From contig JASDDO010000026.1 in assembly GCA_030015575.1 (NCBI GenBank), forward strand, positions 194,395,739 to 194,459,738: DNA of 64,000 nt, in the 5' to 3' direction. The notes below the pieces were generated by a model. It saw only the letters and a list, made by a program, of their open reading frames with translations, was not told where the DNA came from and did no database searches. The translations under genes and the position numbers were made by a program. How positions within the stretch are numbered: position 1 is the first letter of the stretch; every line of letters begins with the position of its first letter. Positions 1 through 13,128 of the stretch are shown in pieces. The DNA comes from Agapanthus africanus (Eukaryota; Streptophyta; Magnoliopsida; Asparagales; Amaryllidaceae).

Positions 1-3000
1 GCAGTAACTGAACAAAACAATATAAAGAACTGACCTGATGGGAAATAGAAGGGTATAACCCTGGATAGCTAATCAAGATGTCCGTGATGTGCGTCTGATC
101 CCGGTCCAGGCTAAATCCTCTCCACACACTGAGCATGTATACTCAGGTCGTCAGAGCGACACAATAGCAATATAATATATAAATCCAAGAGACAACTCTA
201 ACAGTGATAATAAATATATATAACAGTAAATCAATGGCGGTATAGGTATGAACATGCAGTAATCAATGCAGTGGAACAGTAAAAGCAGTAAAATGATATG
301 CCAAGTATGTCAACACAGTAAGTATGTATATCGATGCTATCATCCCTATCAGTCTCTAAGTCTCAATGGTCACTAAGCCTATCGTCAGTCCAAGTGTGAG
401 AGTCAACCACTCGCGAGTGTCCTCCACCCAAGGGCAAGGGACCACGGGCCCAACATGTAACTCACGGTAATAATCATGTACCCTGTAAATCTCCATATAT
501 ATAAGCCAGCAAGGGACTCCCGAGATTCTGTTGAACTCATACTCAAACTACCCCACACCCCGTGGTCTACATCAAACGTTAACCATAACCTCAAATACCA
601 ATCGGTCAGTGACAAGTCTGCGTGAGAACTGGAGGCAGGACCTCCATCAAGCACGTCCCGACTAATACCTAAGATAAATGGCAGTGTCTGGTGCCTTATC
701 TGTGGCACCCGTGCAAGAGCTTCCATAAGTGTCCCATACCACTTATAGTCACACGTACACGCGTCCCACAGACGTCGACAATGCAATAGAATAATAAGGT
801 TCACTGATTGTGTATAAGTACGTGTCACTTTCACTTATTCACTTATACACGAACACTAACGTACTTGCCACAATCATCATTAATACCTAACACTGGGTAA
901 TGCACATGATCACTAGGTTATCAATGCAGTGACAAATGTATGATATGGTGAGGATACAATATGTAAAGCATGATTAAAATATTATAAATCAGTATTCTAC
1001 TGCTTGCAATATTTATCATAAATAAAATGTGTACAGTTTAGCGAAATGATAAAAGGGGAATAAATAGTATGTTCAGTTATCTATCCATCGAATTTAGTTT
1101 CACGCCAATCGGGTTTCAGGATCACTAGTTATGGCCATTTCCTTTTAAGCGTTCACGGCTGGAAATCTGGTTTCAGAATCAGAAGTCCGTTTCGCAACGC
1201 ATTTTAATCCCTGTTGAGATCAGATTTTAGCGACGCTACAGTTGGATGAAATCTAGGGTTTTCAGTAAGGTTTTCAACGCAATAGACGTATCCTCAATCG
1301 CATCTGTATGTCAGGAGATATACATTGTTCAATACTAGTAGGTTAATTCTGATTCTGTTGGGACTGTTATACGTCCCCATCTATTAAATTACAGATTAAA
1401 TAACAAACGACAACGAAACAGCAAAAAACCACTTGCGTTGTCTAGCTAACAGATTCACCTTTAATAAACAGTGGAGTTCTGCAACCTACGAGTTAAGGAA
1501 ATCTGGTGGTACCCATTACGGGACAGCACACGGTAAACAGAGCCGCTCTGGACTGCAGTCCAGAGTCGCACTCCGATCCAAATATAGTTACAGTTTATGT
1601 ACAGAAACAATTAGAAACTTGCATAGGGTTATAGTTCGTCGAGTCGGCTTCGATTTGAGCCCTCGAATGCATCATTCCAGTATGTATATAATTTATGATG
1701 ATTTTAACGGTTTTCAGGTACAAGAAATTTCCTGTTTTACAGGTAAACTTGGGGGTAGTCGTTTTAGTCGTTAATAGTCATATTATCCAGTGAAATTTAT
1801 ACAGGATATTTATCACTACATGGGCCAAGACAGACAATCTAATTCCGTCAAAATAGACAAGTATTTTCATTGGGATCACACATCGAACAGGTATGGCACA
1901 TAATTGATCTGACATTGTAAATTTGCGATCTATGAAATTTAGATTTGTAACTTGAAAATATAGCATGTAGCAAGTAAATTACTTGCCTGGAGACGTCTCG
2001 GGGTTGTACGACAGCAGTGGCGACGACCGAGACAACAGTGATCGACGACGTATGATAAGTGCTCGATGAAATGCCAAAGCTTGAAGGTTGTGTGGTGATC
2101 TCGACTCGGCTTGTGGAGGGGGCGATGGTGGCTGCAATGAGGTGGAGGTTGCTGGCGGGGGTTCAGGTGAGGTGCTCGGGTTGTGGGTTCGAGAGAGGGA
2201 GCAGGAATGAGAGGAGGGAGAGAGAGAGAGAGATCAGAGAGAGAGAGAGAGAGAGTGAGAGAGATCAGAGAGAGAGAGTAGAGGAAGAGAGAGAGAGAAG
2301 GTAACAGAGAGAGAGAAAGAGAGAGCCAGAGAGGGAACTGAGAAAGAGAGAGAGGGAGGGAGTGAAGAGAGATTGAGATATAGAGAGAGGGGGGAGAATA
2401 GAGAGAGAGAGAGTAGTGGGTAGAGGGGAGAGGTCGTCGTTGATGGAGGAGGGTCGTTGGTGGCAAGAGGGGTCGGTGGTGACGTAGGCGACTAAGGGTG
2501 GTTGGTTGCTTGCGGGGAGGCAGGATAGCTGGCGGTAAACGGCGGGATCGCGGCGACGAGAGCGACGGAAAGGAGAGACGGCAAGGATGCTCGGGGGAGG
2601 AGGTGACAAGCTCGGGGAGAAGCGATGGAAGGGCAGGCGAGGGTGCTCGGGGGAAGGAGGCGAAGAGATTGGTGATCACCGGAGGAGTCAGGGATGCAGG
2701 CGAGGCCACCGGTGAGGCGTGGGTTCTCGTCGGAGACGTGGGTTGTAGGGGACTGGGTAAGAGAGGAAGTGAGAAAGAGAGAGAACAGAGTGTGCAGGGA
2801 GAGAGGAGGAGAGATATGGGAGACAGAGGTCGCGCGTCATGGGGAGTAACGCGCGCGAGCGACGAGGGCACGAGCGTGGGCGGAGGCGACGGAAGTGGGT
2901 CGAGCGCGCGGGGGAAAGAAAATAGCCATTGGGGAAGAGGAGTGGGTAGTGGGCCGGGTCGGGTTGGAGCGCGGGTGCGGAGGAAGCGGGCCGGAGTGAG

Positions 3001-3445
3001 TGGGCCAGAAAAATTAAAATAAAGAGAATTGTGAGGAGGAGGAAGAGAGGACCGGGCCGGGGGATTTAGAAGGAGATTTAGTTTATGAAAAATAAGGGAA
3101 TGGGCTTGGGGGGCCGGGCTGAAGGAATAAAAGAAATTTGATGGAAAAATAAGTGGGCCTGGCTCTTAAAAAGGAATTTAATTTATTTAAAAAGAATGGC
3201 TGGTTTTGCTGGTCTTTATTAATAATAGGAAAATTTGAGAAATGGGCCGGCTAAGGGATTAGAGAAGTAGGGTTTGGGTTTAGGGCTGATTTTAGAAGGA
3301 AAAATATACATATAGAGATTTGTTTTGGGTTGGGTTAAAAGGTTTTAAAATAAATCAATAATTATAAATAAAATAAATAATAAAAAGAACTTTATAAGTT
3401 AAAGAGAGATACGTATATTGGTATAAAAAGGGGCTGGGTGTTACA
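1..3445 (-). repeat. Ty3/gypsy long LTR, cut by the left window edge
   Basis: This is the terminal part of a long LTR of the same family as the LTR at 47634-50788. Both carry the segment 'catactcaggtcgtca(g/a)agcgacacaata', the palindrome centred on TGGACTGCAGTCCA, and a G-rich, GA-rich promoter-side region. On the - strand the LTR begins TGTAACACCCAGCCCC at 3445, a common start for plant gypsy LTRs. The sequence to the right does not look like a polypurine tract. This is therefore the upstream LTR of a - strand element whose body lies off the left edge, or a solo LTR. The long open frames across 1939-2871 are low-complexity artefacts of the purine tract. Confidence 0.75.
2209..2425. repeat. 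(GA)n purine-rich tract inside the LTR
   Basis: This is an almost uninterrupted run of GAGAGA with short breaks (GATCAGA, GTAGAGG). It lies in the GC-richer half of the gypsy LTR. It creates spurious Ser/Leu-rich and Arg/Glu-rich open frames on both strands. Confidence 0.85.
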
Positions 3446-3871
3446 GGTTTAGGGGAGGTTTGTACTTATTCACGCATTACTTTGCATTATACTATATATA
3501 AGCACAAAGAAATTTTGATAATGAAATTTTGAAAGTGAACAAAATTACATTCGAAAGATAGGAATAGTTTGAGAAAAACAAAAAAGTCAGATGTTTTCTT
3601 AAATGAAACTAGTAATAAATAGTTATGAGCCGTTGTCCCAAAGGTTAGTAAGATGAAGGAAATTACTAATCTAAGAATAAAAATAAGTCTGAAAAATAGT
3701 CTCTATTCTTGAGGCCAAATATTTGAACGTTTATAGCCTACTATACGCACTTACACACATCTTGAAACTTGGGATAGTAGAAGATACCTTGAAATGCTCT
3801 TGTCTAAAAGCCTTAAAAAAAGTATAATTAGTGAAGAAAAAAATGAACACTGATTTTGTAATTGCTTAAGG

Positions 3872-3920
<49 letters not shown>

Positions 3921-4617
3921 CGAGAGTGCTTTATCACCTAGTGCCTTAGACCAACTGGTTTGGGAGCTACTGCTAAGCCTTAGGTGTTGCAAGACGAGGA
4001 ATTACGCCTAAATACGCGAGAACATTTAGTAATCGGTTGGTTAGTACCTCAAGAAGTATTAATGGTCGCATGAAAGATGTGTGAGCAATTTCATCAAAAA
4101 ATTCACCGACTAAAAAGTACTTTGGAAGATGGACAAGGGTATGATAACTTGAATTGAATTCTCTAAGTATAGAGATATATTTTACACACACGTAGGGGTA
4201 TATGATCGATTTTTGGAAGAAAGATAGAGAGGAAGACTAAAGACGATGTTTTATTGAGAGATGGTGTGATTTCTAACATCTTTTCATGACCATTAAGATA
4301 GGGCTCATAGCAACTGAAAAGCTGATTTAGTTGGAAACTTTTATTTTCAAGTTCTTTTTTTATAGTTTTTATCTTTGTATATAATTTTCACTATCTTTCT
4401 TTTATTATAAGATTTTGTGGGTGTAATCCGCTGAAAACCCTCAGGAGACAACACTCCTCCTACTAGGGACACATAGAGGTTTAACGACATGTTGCACGTG
4501 CTCAGTGCAATCGTATTGCCTACGAAAGTGTGCTACTTAGGTTTTTCTTTTTCTTTTTCTCCCTCTCTTGAATAAATAAGTTTGCTCGGGACGATCAAAG
4601 TTAAGTTTGGGGGTATT
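3446..4617 (+). mobile_element. 3' internal region of a Tat/Athila-like gypsy element, non-coding
   Basis: No credible gene is present. The last 60 bases show the hallmark of plant Tat/Athila elements: 'ttgctcgggacgatcaaag' followed by the polypurine tract AAGTTTGGGGG at about 4603-4613, immediately before a putative LTR start. The rest is AT-rich sequence upstream of the tract. It contains the phrase 'gtgtaatccgctgaaaaccc', which I regard as typical 3' spacer. The left boundary with the gypsy LTR ending at 3445 is inferred from that LTR's end, not from a target duplication. Confidence 0.55.
3875..3920. repeat. (CA)n(TA)n compound microsatellite
   Basis: About fifteen CA units are followed directly by about eight TA units. 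It is a simple-sequence repeat with no sign of function. Confidence 0.95.
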
Positions 4618-6184
4618 TGTTCAGTCGAAAATATCGCACTTTTGATATGACATTTTCCTTACTTTTCTTAAATATCTAAAGGTGTTTATTATAAATATGA
4701 CACATATGAGGGTTTATCTATAAAAATACTATTTTCATATTTTTATATATTATAATTAACATTATGAAGGAAAATATATGCATATAATATTTATATAATA
4801 TTTTGATAATTTAAATATGCATATCAGATCAAATTTCCTTAATCAATATTCTTAAAATATAATATCATATCAAATTGGTTAGGATAATATCTCAAAAATA
4901 CCAAATATTACTAACATTATTATTTGAGATATGGTGTAAGTTTTGGCTCAGGTCAGGAGATCGAGATGTTGAGACGCCGGAAATAAAATCTGCCGAAATA
5001 TTAAAGAAAATCGAAGAATCAATATTGGCAGAGACTCAGGAAATATTTTCAAGTTTCAGACATCAACTAAATCTCCATGTGTCACAAGAATAAATCCCCA
5101 GAAATTTGCACCCAAGATCTCACCAACAAACCGCAGATCCACGGCCAAACCATGCAATATGCGGTGGATCCGCGGCCGATTCACCGAATCAGGAGTTGGG
5201 ATTTTCAGGTTGGATTTGCTACAATTAATCTTAATTCTGGGGATCTTTGGTTTCTGGTTTTGGGGCTATATAAAGGACCGATGGCTAAACTTAGAAATCA
5301 TCAATTTTTTACACGAAGCAAATCACCGTCAAAGAACAAGTGATCCATGACAGGTCCGTGATTCGACGTGATAAGACGACGTGAGATTCGATGGAGCATT
5401 TATTTCCTACGAGGCAGAGATCGAGAGCAACTTTTTCTTCCTCTTATAATCTAAACTCGAAGAATTATTCTTGTGAAGTTGATTAATAAAGGTAAATCAT
5501 TAGTTTAATTATTTAGTATTTAATTTTTGCATTATAGTCTCTTTCTCTATCCGTTCATCTTCTATCTCCATCATGCGTGATTAATTCTCCGCTTGATAGG
5601 ATTCGTAGGATTAGAGTAGATCAATTGATGAGAAAATATTTTAACTTCTTTTACATTTTATGAAGTTTATAAAATTTAGCAAAAGAATCGTTAACATCCT
5701 TATCGGGCGCGCTACCAATTTATTACTAGTCTCGACCACGATTTGAGATTAGATTAACAATTGTTTTGTTAAGAGCTAGACATGAATAGAGATCAATGAA
5801 AGGACAAGGGTCAATAATGTGGAAACCCTAGTTTCTTCCAAGAACCCTAATCCCCATTCATCATTATCAATCTAGTTTTAAATCTATCAAAAGATAAAAA
5901 GAGTCATCTTTATTAGTCATCCAGGATTACTAAATCCTAACGAACCCTACAAGCCCTCTTCTGATATAAAATTTACATTCGTCTTTAAATTAGATGTATA
6001 TTCTACATTCGTATTTGACGTAGATCTAGAAAATATTCTTCACTAATCTTTATACTTCTATTCTTTCTCTTTTTCAACACGTCTAAAGTAAAATTAAAAG
6101 ATTCCACATATCCCTGAGGACGACCTGTACTCATCTCGGCTAGTTACACGCGACACCGTTATTAATTGCGGTTATTACTACACA
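4618..6184 (+). repeat. LTR of a Tat/Athila-like gypsy element
   Basis: The LTR starts TGTTCAG a few bases after the polypurine tract AAGTTTGGGGG. A strong TATA box lies at 5267. The downstream end carries 'ccctgaggacgacctgtact' and 'cgcgacaccgtt', the type of sequence found at the ends of Tat/Athila LTRs. The right end is approximate because the motif runs out near 'ttactacaca' at about 6184 and a second copy is not in the window. Small open frames inside (for example 4875-5093) are not convincing genes. Confidence 0.5.
5267..5274 (+). promoter_or_regulatory. LTR promoter TATA box (TATATAAA)
   Basis: A canonical plant TATA box, TATATAAAGGAC, sits about 650 bp into the Tat-like LTR. This is the expected place for the U3/R boundary. 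Its strand matches the polypurine tract orientation. Confidence 0.6.
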
Positions 6185-6217
6185 CTTCTTTAAAACAGAT
6201 CAATCATCCACCTAATT

Positions 6218-8586
6218 CAAGTAAGCCAAAATGCCCAGAAATCTAAACCTTTTTAGGGAAAATAGTGGAGGTGCAGTTTGAAATAAGGTTTTACTGAAAT
6301 CAAGTTCCTTCTACATAACATAGATAACGGTAACGAAAACACATTGTATGTATTTTACTTGAAAACATTTTTGTCATTGAAAATTTGGGCAGCACCTCCT
6401 TTGTAATTTTTAACCCGAAAACGGTACAAGCAATAATAAATATAGTCATCCCCATGCGAGAGCTAGCTCTTCGCCAATTGAAGGAAACAACCACACAAGA
6501 TAATATAAATATACAAAACCGAAGGGCGAGGATCAAAACTCAAAAAGAAAGAAGAAAAAACTAAGCATCATTAAGAAAATCCCAACAATAAAGAATACAA
6601 GAGCGCGACTCTAAGACCGAAAGAATATACAAACCGTGGTTATCTAAGTCTACTAAATATACAAGTCTGGTTGATGGAGATTTAACTAGATACAACTAAA
6701 ATAAATAACAAATACAACTGAAATATAAAGTACAAGTATAACGATGGCCACGATGCAAATGAAACCACCTACCAAGCAATCACCCGGAAGAAAGTGAAGT
6801 GCCAGCAAGCCGCTACGGAACCTGTACGGCAAAACCTGCAAGAACTGTGGCACAACGGGGGTGGGTTGCCAACTCATGAGTAGAAGACATCATCGAGTAG
6901 AAACCGAATGTATGACAATCTTCTACGTCATACAATACAATACAATAAAAATAGTAGCACGATAACATCGAGTAATAGTAGAGGTGATAATATAGACATG
7001 TGTGTAAGGTCAAGTATCGACACTCGAAAATACCATGAAAACTGTGTCCATCGGCGACACCAAATCCTCATAAATCTCGGGCTCCATCAGTCCGGATCGG
7101 TCCAAATCATCTGATCACACAACTATAGTCGATATCCTCTAGATATCTGCCACGTCAAATATCACCGATCAGTAGTGCTCCTCTGGCGGGCTCAACGCCT
7201 TCTCAATACGTCCATCTTGCCCCAGGGTATCTCACCGGGTCCACCATGTACCCGCAGACGGTGCAATCCCCTCCTCGAATCGGGTATGTGTACACACATG
7301 GCTCAATAACCGAGAAAACTCATGGTGAACGCCACACACATCATATCACGAGAAAACCGCAATTTGCATTTTAAAAAAAGATAATGAGTTTATGAAATTC
7401 TTTGCGGTTTTTCCCCAAATCCCGGAATCTCATGAATACTGAAATCTCCATAAGAATCACGTTCTATGAGTATACAATGTGATAATAAATACCGACGTAA
7501 AGCCAATGATCAGTGTGCAACTAAAATGTATGGATGCAGATGCATGTTGTATCTAAGTAAGAAATACAATATCTACACTAGCATTTAAGATCATGAATGT
7601 AAAACAATACTACTTCTACAGATTGTCAGATCATATGAATGAAGTAAAGGTTCTCTAGTGTGTACATGGTATGGCAATTACCGATGATGATGTGTGTGAG
7701 CCGGCAAGCAAATGTACGTGCAACATACACATCATCGGTAATAGTGCTGGTGTCCTAACAGACGAGATCATAATAGCTAAAGAAAACACATTTAATCTAC
7801 AATGCAATGAATGATAGGAAATAAGCAATAATGCAACATTATAAAATATAAATCTATATATGAGCCATACAGTGATAGTGTTGGAAATAGCACGAATCGT
7901 TGTTTTTAGAAAAATAGGGGCTACGGTGTTTTGAAGAATGAATACCATTTTAAAAATCCGTAGTATCCCTCGGTTACCTATATGAAAATACCCACGATTC
8001 GCTAGTTTTGAAAATAGGTATGACTCGACTATACTCTAAAATCTACTTGATAATTTAAGAAATTAACTAGCAGCTAAACTAAAACCTGGGTCAAGCAGTG
8101 GAAGACTATACGTATCCGAGTTGATATATCTAGTAGTCGGCGATCCAGCCTCATATCATCACGTACCGTAATATCTATCGTACGGTATTCTTGAGTCAAG
8201 AGTGTGGATCAATCATCATATATACCTCGTACGGTAATATCCATCGTACGACATACTCAAAATCGAGGGTACGGGTCAAATATCATATATATATAATCAT
8301 TTATACAGCATCATCATTGTACAATATCATGGTCAGGGGTACGGTTCTAAAGTCTCGTACATTCTAATATCATCAATTCACATATTATCGCATGTATGAA
8401 TACATGTCGCCCAACGATCCATCATAACAACATATCATATACAATATCACGACTCAAACACATATCAAAATCTCACGGCATCATGCCCGATCATATCGAC
8501 TCATATCCATATATCATATACTATCCTCATCACGCGTGTATATGTATGTATATATATAAAAACCTACACACATACACACACGCACG

Positions 8587-8617
<31 letters not shown>

Positions 8618-10381
8618 ACACACAAAATCAAGTGTACATGTGTGTGAGTACATATAACCTGCGATTCGCTACCAAGATAATAATCCTATAGATAGGTTTT
8701 CCTAGAACAACCTAATCTAACCTAAGGTCTTCTAAATACCCTATTCGCTAAGTATCCAATATCGCATCCAAACTTATAATAATATAGTAATACCATATCC
8801 TACGGTTGCGGGGGTGATATACGCCATCCACCCAACTTCCCCCGTAGATATACATCTACTTACCTCGATCCTCGCTTGCCGAAGTTGATGACGCTACGCA
8901 CTCCCTTGTCGTCTGAAGTCCACGTGAAAGGTACCTACATATCACAACACATCGTATCGTAAACACGAATCGAATACGAAAACCAAAACGGCACACGAAA
9001 CACACATAGGTTAGAACCTATGGTCTACGCGTGCAAGAATAACCAACAACTCTCGATATCGACATACAAACGCCAATCGATCGAGATAAAACACAATATC
9101 AAAATTTAGATTATTAAAATCCACAAAACTTGAAACGACAACTTAGAAAACTAGCTCCAGATTTTGACTTGAGTAATTTGGGGCTAAACAAACAATACAT
9201 GGGATAGTTTATGGGGTAATTGAGCTACATGCCCAACCTTAACACCAATACCCACCAATGACCCGGTGAGAAGTCCAAATTGCCCGGCCTGGCCGGCCAG
9301 ACTAGAGAAGTTTTGACTCGAATTTGGGTGCTGGTCCTCTAGGGTTCTAATTAGGTCTCTAGGGTTGTTTGATTATCCTAAAAGGGTCTCAGATTGCTCC
9401 AGATATCCTGTAGTCCCCAATATTTCCACAAAACCGACATTTGAAATATTTAAACTCAAGTTTTGGGTTTTCTACACTAAGTGTTGGTCCAAAATTGACA
9501 CTAGAGGGGTTGTAGTCATAACTAAACCTCAAATACACCTTTACAACTCCATAATTTCCCCCAAAATTCATCTTGGAATTTTCCGACATCGCTAAACTAC
9601 AAAAATTTAACTCTAAACACTATAGGATACAAAGGAAACTAACATCTTAACTAAGGGTGTGAAATTATACCTCATTTGGTAACTCAAGAATTTTCTTGAG
9701 TTGCTCAAAGTCTTCAAAGTGGCAACTTGATGCATCCAAAGTGTTTGTAGTGAGCTTATGCACCATTCTTGTGAAGAGGGTATATGGTTTTGGCTAAATT
9801 TTGATGGTGTTTGTGGGTAGTAGTGAGGTGGAGGGTTGAAGGAGAAAGAGGAGGAGAAGAATGTAGAAGGATAAGATTGAAATGAGGAAGGTGCCATGGC
9901 TAAAAAAGAACCCCTCTCTCTTTCTCTCTGTCCTTGCCCATACCCTCTTGTCTCATAGTTCCCACTCTCATTCTAAAATATCTTCTCATTTCTCTTCTTA
10001 AAAAAAAAAAATCATTTACAAAAGAAAAGAAAATGATTGCATGACATGCACATAAACACGATTAATGCACGATTAGCAATTATTAATCAAGTTTAGCATA
10101 ATTTGCATATAAATAACTATTTAATAAACTATAATTGCTCAATTCACACAACTTCCTTCAAAATCAATAATCATATTAATTTTTTTTTCAAATATTTCCC
10201 AAATTATCGGTATATAGTTATACCATATCATTTAAAACTAATCTCCACACTTTAAAATATTCATAATATTTATTAATTTAATTATTTAAATTCCCAAAAT
10301 AATATTTTATTTCTAAAATGTAACACGTATAGACTTCATGTGATTCTCATGCCGGTCGCGTGCCATTTCCGGGTCGTGACA
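6218..10381 (-). repeat. Diverged long gypsy LTR related to the LTR at 27038-30675
   Basis: It shares collinear blocks with the gypsy LTRs at 27.0 and 35.0 kb. These include 'agtaagccaaa(a/g)(t)gcccagaaa', 'cctcctttgtaa', 'gagctagctcttcgcca' and 'cccccgtagat..acatctact'. The order and orientation are the same. The right end reads GGGTCGTGACA (10371-10381), the terminal sequence typical of these LTRs. The left end lacks a clear TGTCACG start and may be truncated. Coding-like frames inside are not supported. Two imperfect copies of a roughly 72-bp unit with 'cgta(c/c)cgtaatatc' lie at 8160-8290. Confidence 0.6.
8567..8625. repeat. (CA)n microsatellite
   Basis: A CA-rich simple repeat with GC and AT interruptions lies inside the diverged LTR. 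Confidence 0.9.
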
Positions 10382-10449
10382 ACACTTCACATTGATTCAA
10401 AAGTTTTGAATTTCAAATTGACCAAAAACAAGTTGTAGTCTTTTGGTAT

Positions 10450-10462
10450 GGCTCTGATACCA
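10450..10462 (-). other. Primer-binding site for initiator tRNA-Met
   Basis: On the - strand this reads TGGTATCAGAGCC, complementary to the 3' end of plant initiator tRNA-Met. It lies one base from the LTR end. Confidence 0.8.
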
Positions 10463-10463
10463 C

Positions 10464-12365
10464 TGTTGGGTTGTTAGGCAACTCTAGTAAGATTTAAAGC
10501 GCAGTGGAAGCGATAATTTTAAAAATCTAGAGAGCTATAGCAAACCCAAACCAAGAATCAAACTATAAAGCTAAACTTGCATCTAAATTAGTAAGCCAAA
10601 AACTAAAGTTTAAAGGACTACAAGCTTTGTAGCCGTTAGCCATCTCTCCTTGGAATCCAGCTAGTCTCCACGAAGCTCGGAACAAGCTTACTCGATGATC
10701 TCCTTCCCGAAGATGATCCACTTTGGGATAACTCCAATACAAGTTATAGTTTCAAATTGATCTCATCAAAATGAAACAACCCACTGATTAAATTTGTTAA
10801 GAATGATTAGTAGGAGGTGTAGAATAATTAGCTTACATAGTTTTTCTCTTTTATTTTTCATGCCCCACTTGAAGAAAAATCAAGAGAAGGAAGAAGAAGC
10901 ATGAAGGAGATAAGAGTTTTTAAGAAGATAAGGTTGAAAAGCTTATGAACTGGAAACAAAAATTAGTCATTAAAAGAATCATCTCATGACATTAACAACC
11001 ATGACTCATTCTCATTTCTTTCATATAATTCTTATACTCCCATCATACATATATCAACATACATGTCTCATTATTTATATCAAATATAAATATTAATTAA
11101 AGAGAAGAAAATAATTAAGTGAGCATGATATTAGTTAATATATAAATATATCAATATATAAATATACATGTAATTATTAAATCAACACTTGATTTAATAA
11201 TCCGGCTATATCATATATATACTGGCTGATATCAATAAGCACCTGATCAAAATACGTATATAAATACACGTGTTTAATCGAATTCATGCACGTATCCCTA
11301 TACGTGCCCTATATTGTTTCACATGTGCTGGGAAATCTCTGTGTAGGACTCTAAAAACTCGACAATATACTGGCAGTAGGTTAGGATCATATCTATAGCC
11401 CACAAGCACGTCAGCGGTACTAGTTACACAGAACGGCTACCCATGTATTGATCGAAAGAAGGTCAACGAGTAAGCTCATCTGAACCCTGCAAAGTCTATC
11501 AGTAAAATTACGGTATAGTCTGGTCTCTTCATCTAAGAGTATCTCATATCGTGTCTAAGGTTTGGAATATGTTAGACCCTAATAACTAGATAAGTCGTGC
11601 GACAGAGGACTCATAACCAACCGGTGATACAACTAATAACACTTATCAGTTTATCTCCACTGCGATGGCCATCAACTTATGCTTATAGTTATGTTCTGCA
11701 TAGTACGACATTAACTCCCTATATCGGGAGTGACGAATCCTTTCGACCGCTCACTGCATTCACGTGCTTCGGGAATATACCCAACAAAAACCTGGTTGCA
11801 TGACTCTTTTGAGCCGTGGTAAGGTAGGAGTCAAAGTATAATAGGAACACACATGAGACACTGTGGTGATCTCATGTCCCAGAGACTACCCTATACCCAT
11901 GTCATAAGAGAATTACTACCTGACATTAGTATATTATCAACTAGGAGTTCTCGGTGAGTCCGTCTAGTGTAACTCATCCAATGAGCACCTGTATACAATT
12001 CTCGATGTCAAACACCGATAGCTGTAGGTTCAGCCATCGCCCTCTAACCAGGTCAGGAAATGTATACACTAGTCTAAATTAGAGTACCGATACCCAATCT
12101 CGATACTCTTATGACTAGGGACATTTAAGGATGTGCTTATTGACTACTCAGGCCCTATTAGTATGATCTCCATCATCATCCTTGCAGTCAAGCAAAATCT
12201 TAGGGTTTTATCTCATGTCTAAACGATACGTGATAGTAAATAAAATGCGTCACATGAAAAATAAAGACAAACCAGATAACATGATATCATCTCGAGTAAG
12301 ATTGTTCTTTTATATTGGTCCTCTTTCAATTACAATAATTGATTTGAGGGCAGTTATATCCAACA
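10464..12365 (-). repeat. Ty1/copia LTR, single copy with adjacent PBS
   Basis: The ends are TGTTGG...CCAACA. A primer-binding site abuts it on the left, so on the - strand this is the 5' LTR of a copia element. It shares short blocks with the other two copia LTR families here, such as 'gactctaaa(g/a)actcg' and 'gagcacctgtata'. Only about 80 bp of internal sequence (10382-10449) survives before the diverged gypsy LTR. The coding region and the partner LTR are absent, so it is a truncated relic. Confidence 0.75.
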
Positions 12366-12717
12366 CTATCACAATTAAACAGTAAGGTTTCAGGTGAGTA
12401 AAGGCATGTTTAAGGGGTGAATTCCTGCTCTGGACTGCAGTCCAATGTCAAGTAAGTTCTCTATTTTCGATGTTCAAAAGATATTTTTAACAGTATACCT
12501 ATACGTCATGTTAAAGATTATACACTACACTTCGCAACGAACCCAAGCATGTTGCGATTGGATTTTTCTGAAATTAATTATGAATTCGGTGTTAAGTGTT
12601 CGGTAAAACGTGAGTCTCGGTATAGATTCTAGGGGCGTCGCTTCATGTGTGAAAACGATATCGATTTGCCACCAAATTTCTACATAGTGTTTTTTAACAG
12701 TATTAAAGTCTAAATAT
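12366..12717. repeat. Short LTR-derived fragment, no gene
   Basis: There is no coding potential. It carries the sequence GCTCTGGACTGCAGTCCA at 12427-12444, which is also present in the gypsy LTRs at 1-3445 and 47634-50788. It is probably a broken piece of that LTR family caught between the copia LTR and the CACTA element. Confidence 0.4.
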
Positions 12718-12860
12718 CCTACGGATATATCCGTAGGGGAAAGCCCAACCCTCCTGATACTGAGATCAGGGGGGAAATATCAGTTAATGCTGATATTTTG
12801 CCCCTACGGTTTAAACCGTAGGGGCAACGTGTGTACCTACGGATTAATCCGTAGGTACAC
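12718..12860. repeat. Left subterminal palindrome array of the CACTA element
   Basis: There are three perfect palindromes: 12718-12737 (CCTACGGATATATCCGTAGG), 12798-12827 (30 bp, arms TTGCCCCTACGGTTT) and 12831-12860 (30 bp, arms GTGTACCTACGGATT). Two shorter inverted repeats lie between them, with arms CCTGAT and ATATCAG. The shared core CCTACGG recurs at the right end. CACTA subterminal repeats are known TnpA binding sites in En/Spm. A binding role here is inference. Confidence 0.8.
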
Positions 12861-13128
12861 ATTATCTGTTTTTTTTTTAAAAGGGCTGCTTGATTTTTTC
12901 TCGCCCTGTGCACAATAATATATATATCAATAAAATATAAAATTAATCATCACACAGCATATATCGCAGTATTCATAATCACATCTCACGCATATAATAT
13001 ACAAAAGAAACCCAAATACTGAATATGATATAAATATAAACCAATATCAATATCAATATCGTTTCAAAATGTAGTACAATATGTATGATATAAATAAATA
13101 CATGTTTCAAAAAATAAGAATCAAAAAG

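Noticed and set aside
1939-2871. 310-codon open frame rich in Ser, Leu and Pro, and opposing Arg/Glu/Gly-rich frames
   Set aside because: It is produced by the GA-rich tract of an LTR, is low complexity on both strands and has no domain.
6180-6190. ACACTTC on both sides of the diverged gypsy LTR (also 10382) as a target duplication
   Set aside because: No TG start follows the left copy, and the LTR homology begins about 35 bp further on. It is likely chance.
12364-12376. CACTATCACAAT as a possible left end of the CACTA element
   Set aside because: It overlaps the CA end of the copia LTR. The sequence inward matches a gypsy LTR, and the 3-bp flank does not match CTT at the right end.
12680-12688. 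TACATAGTG, an inverted CACTA-like word near the palindrome array
   Set aside because: It is in the wrong orientation for a left terminus and is not followed by the terminal repeat.
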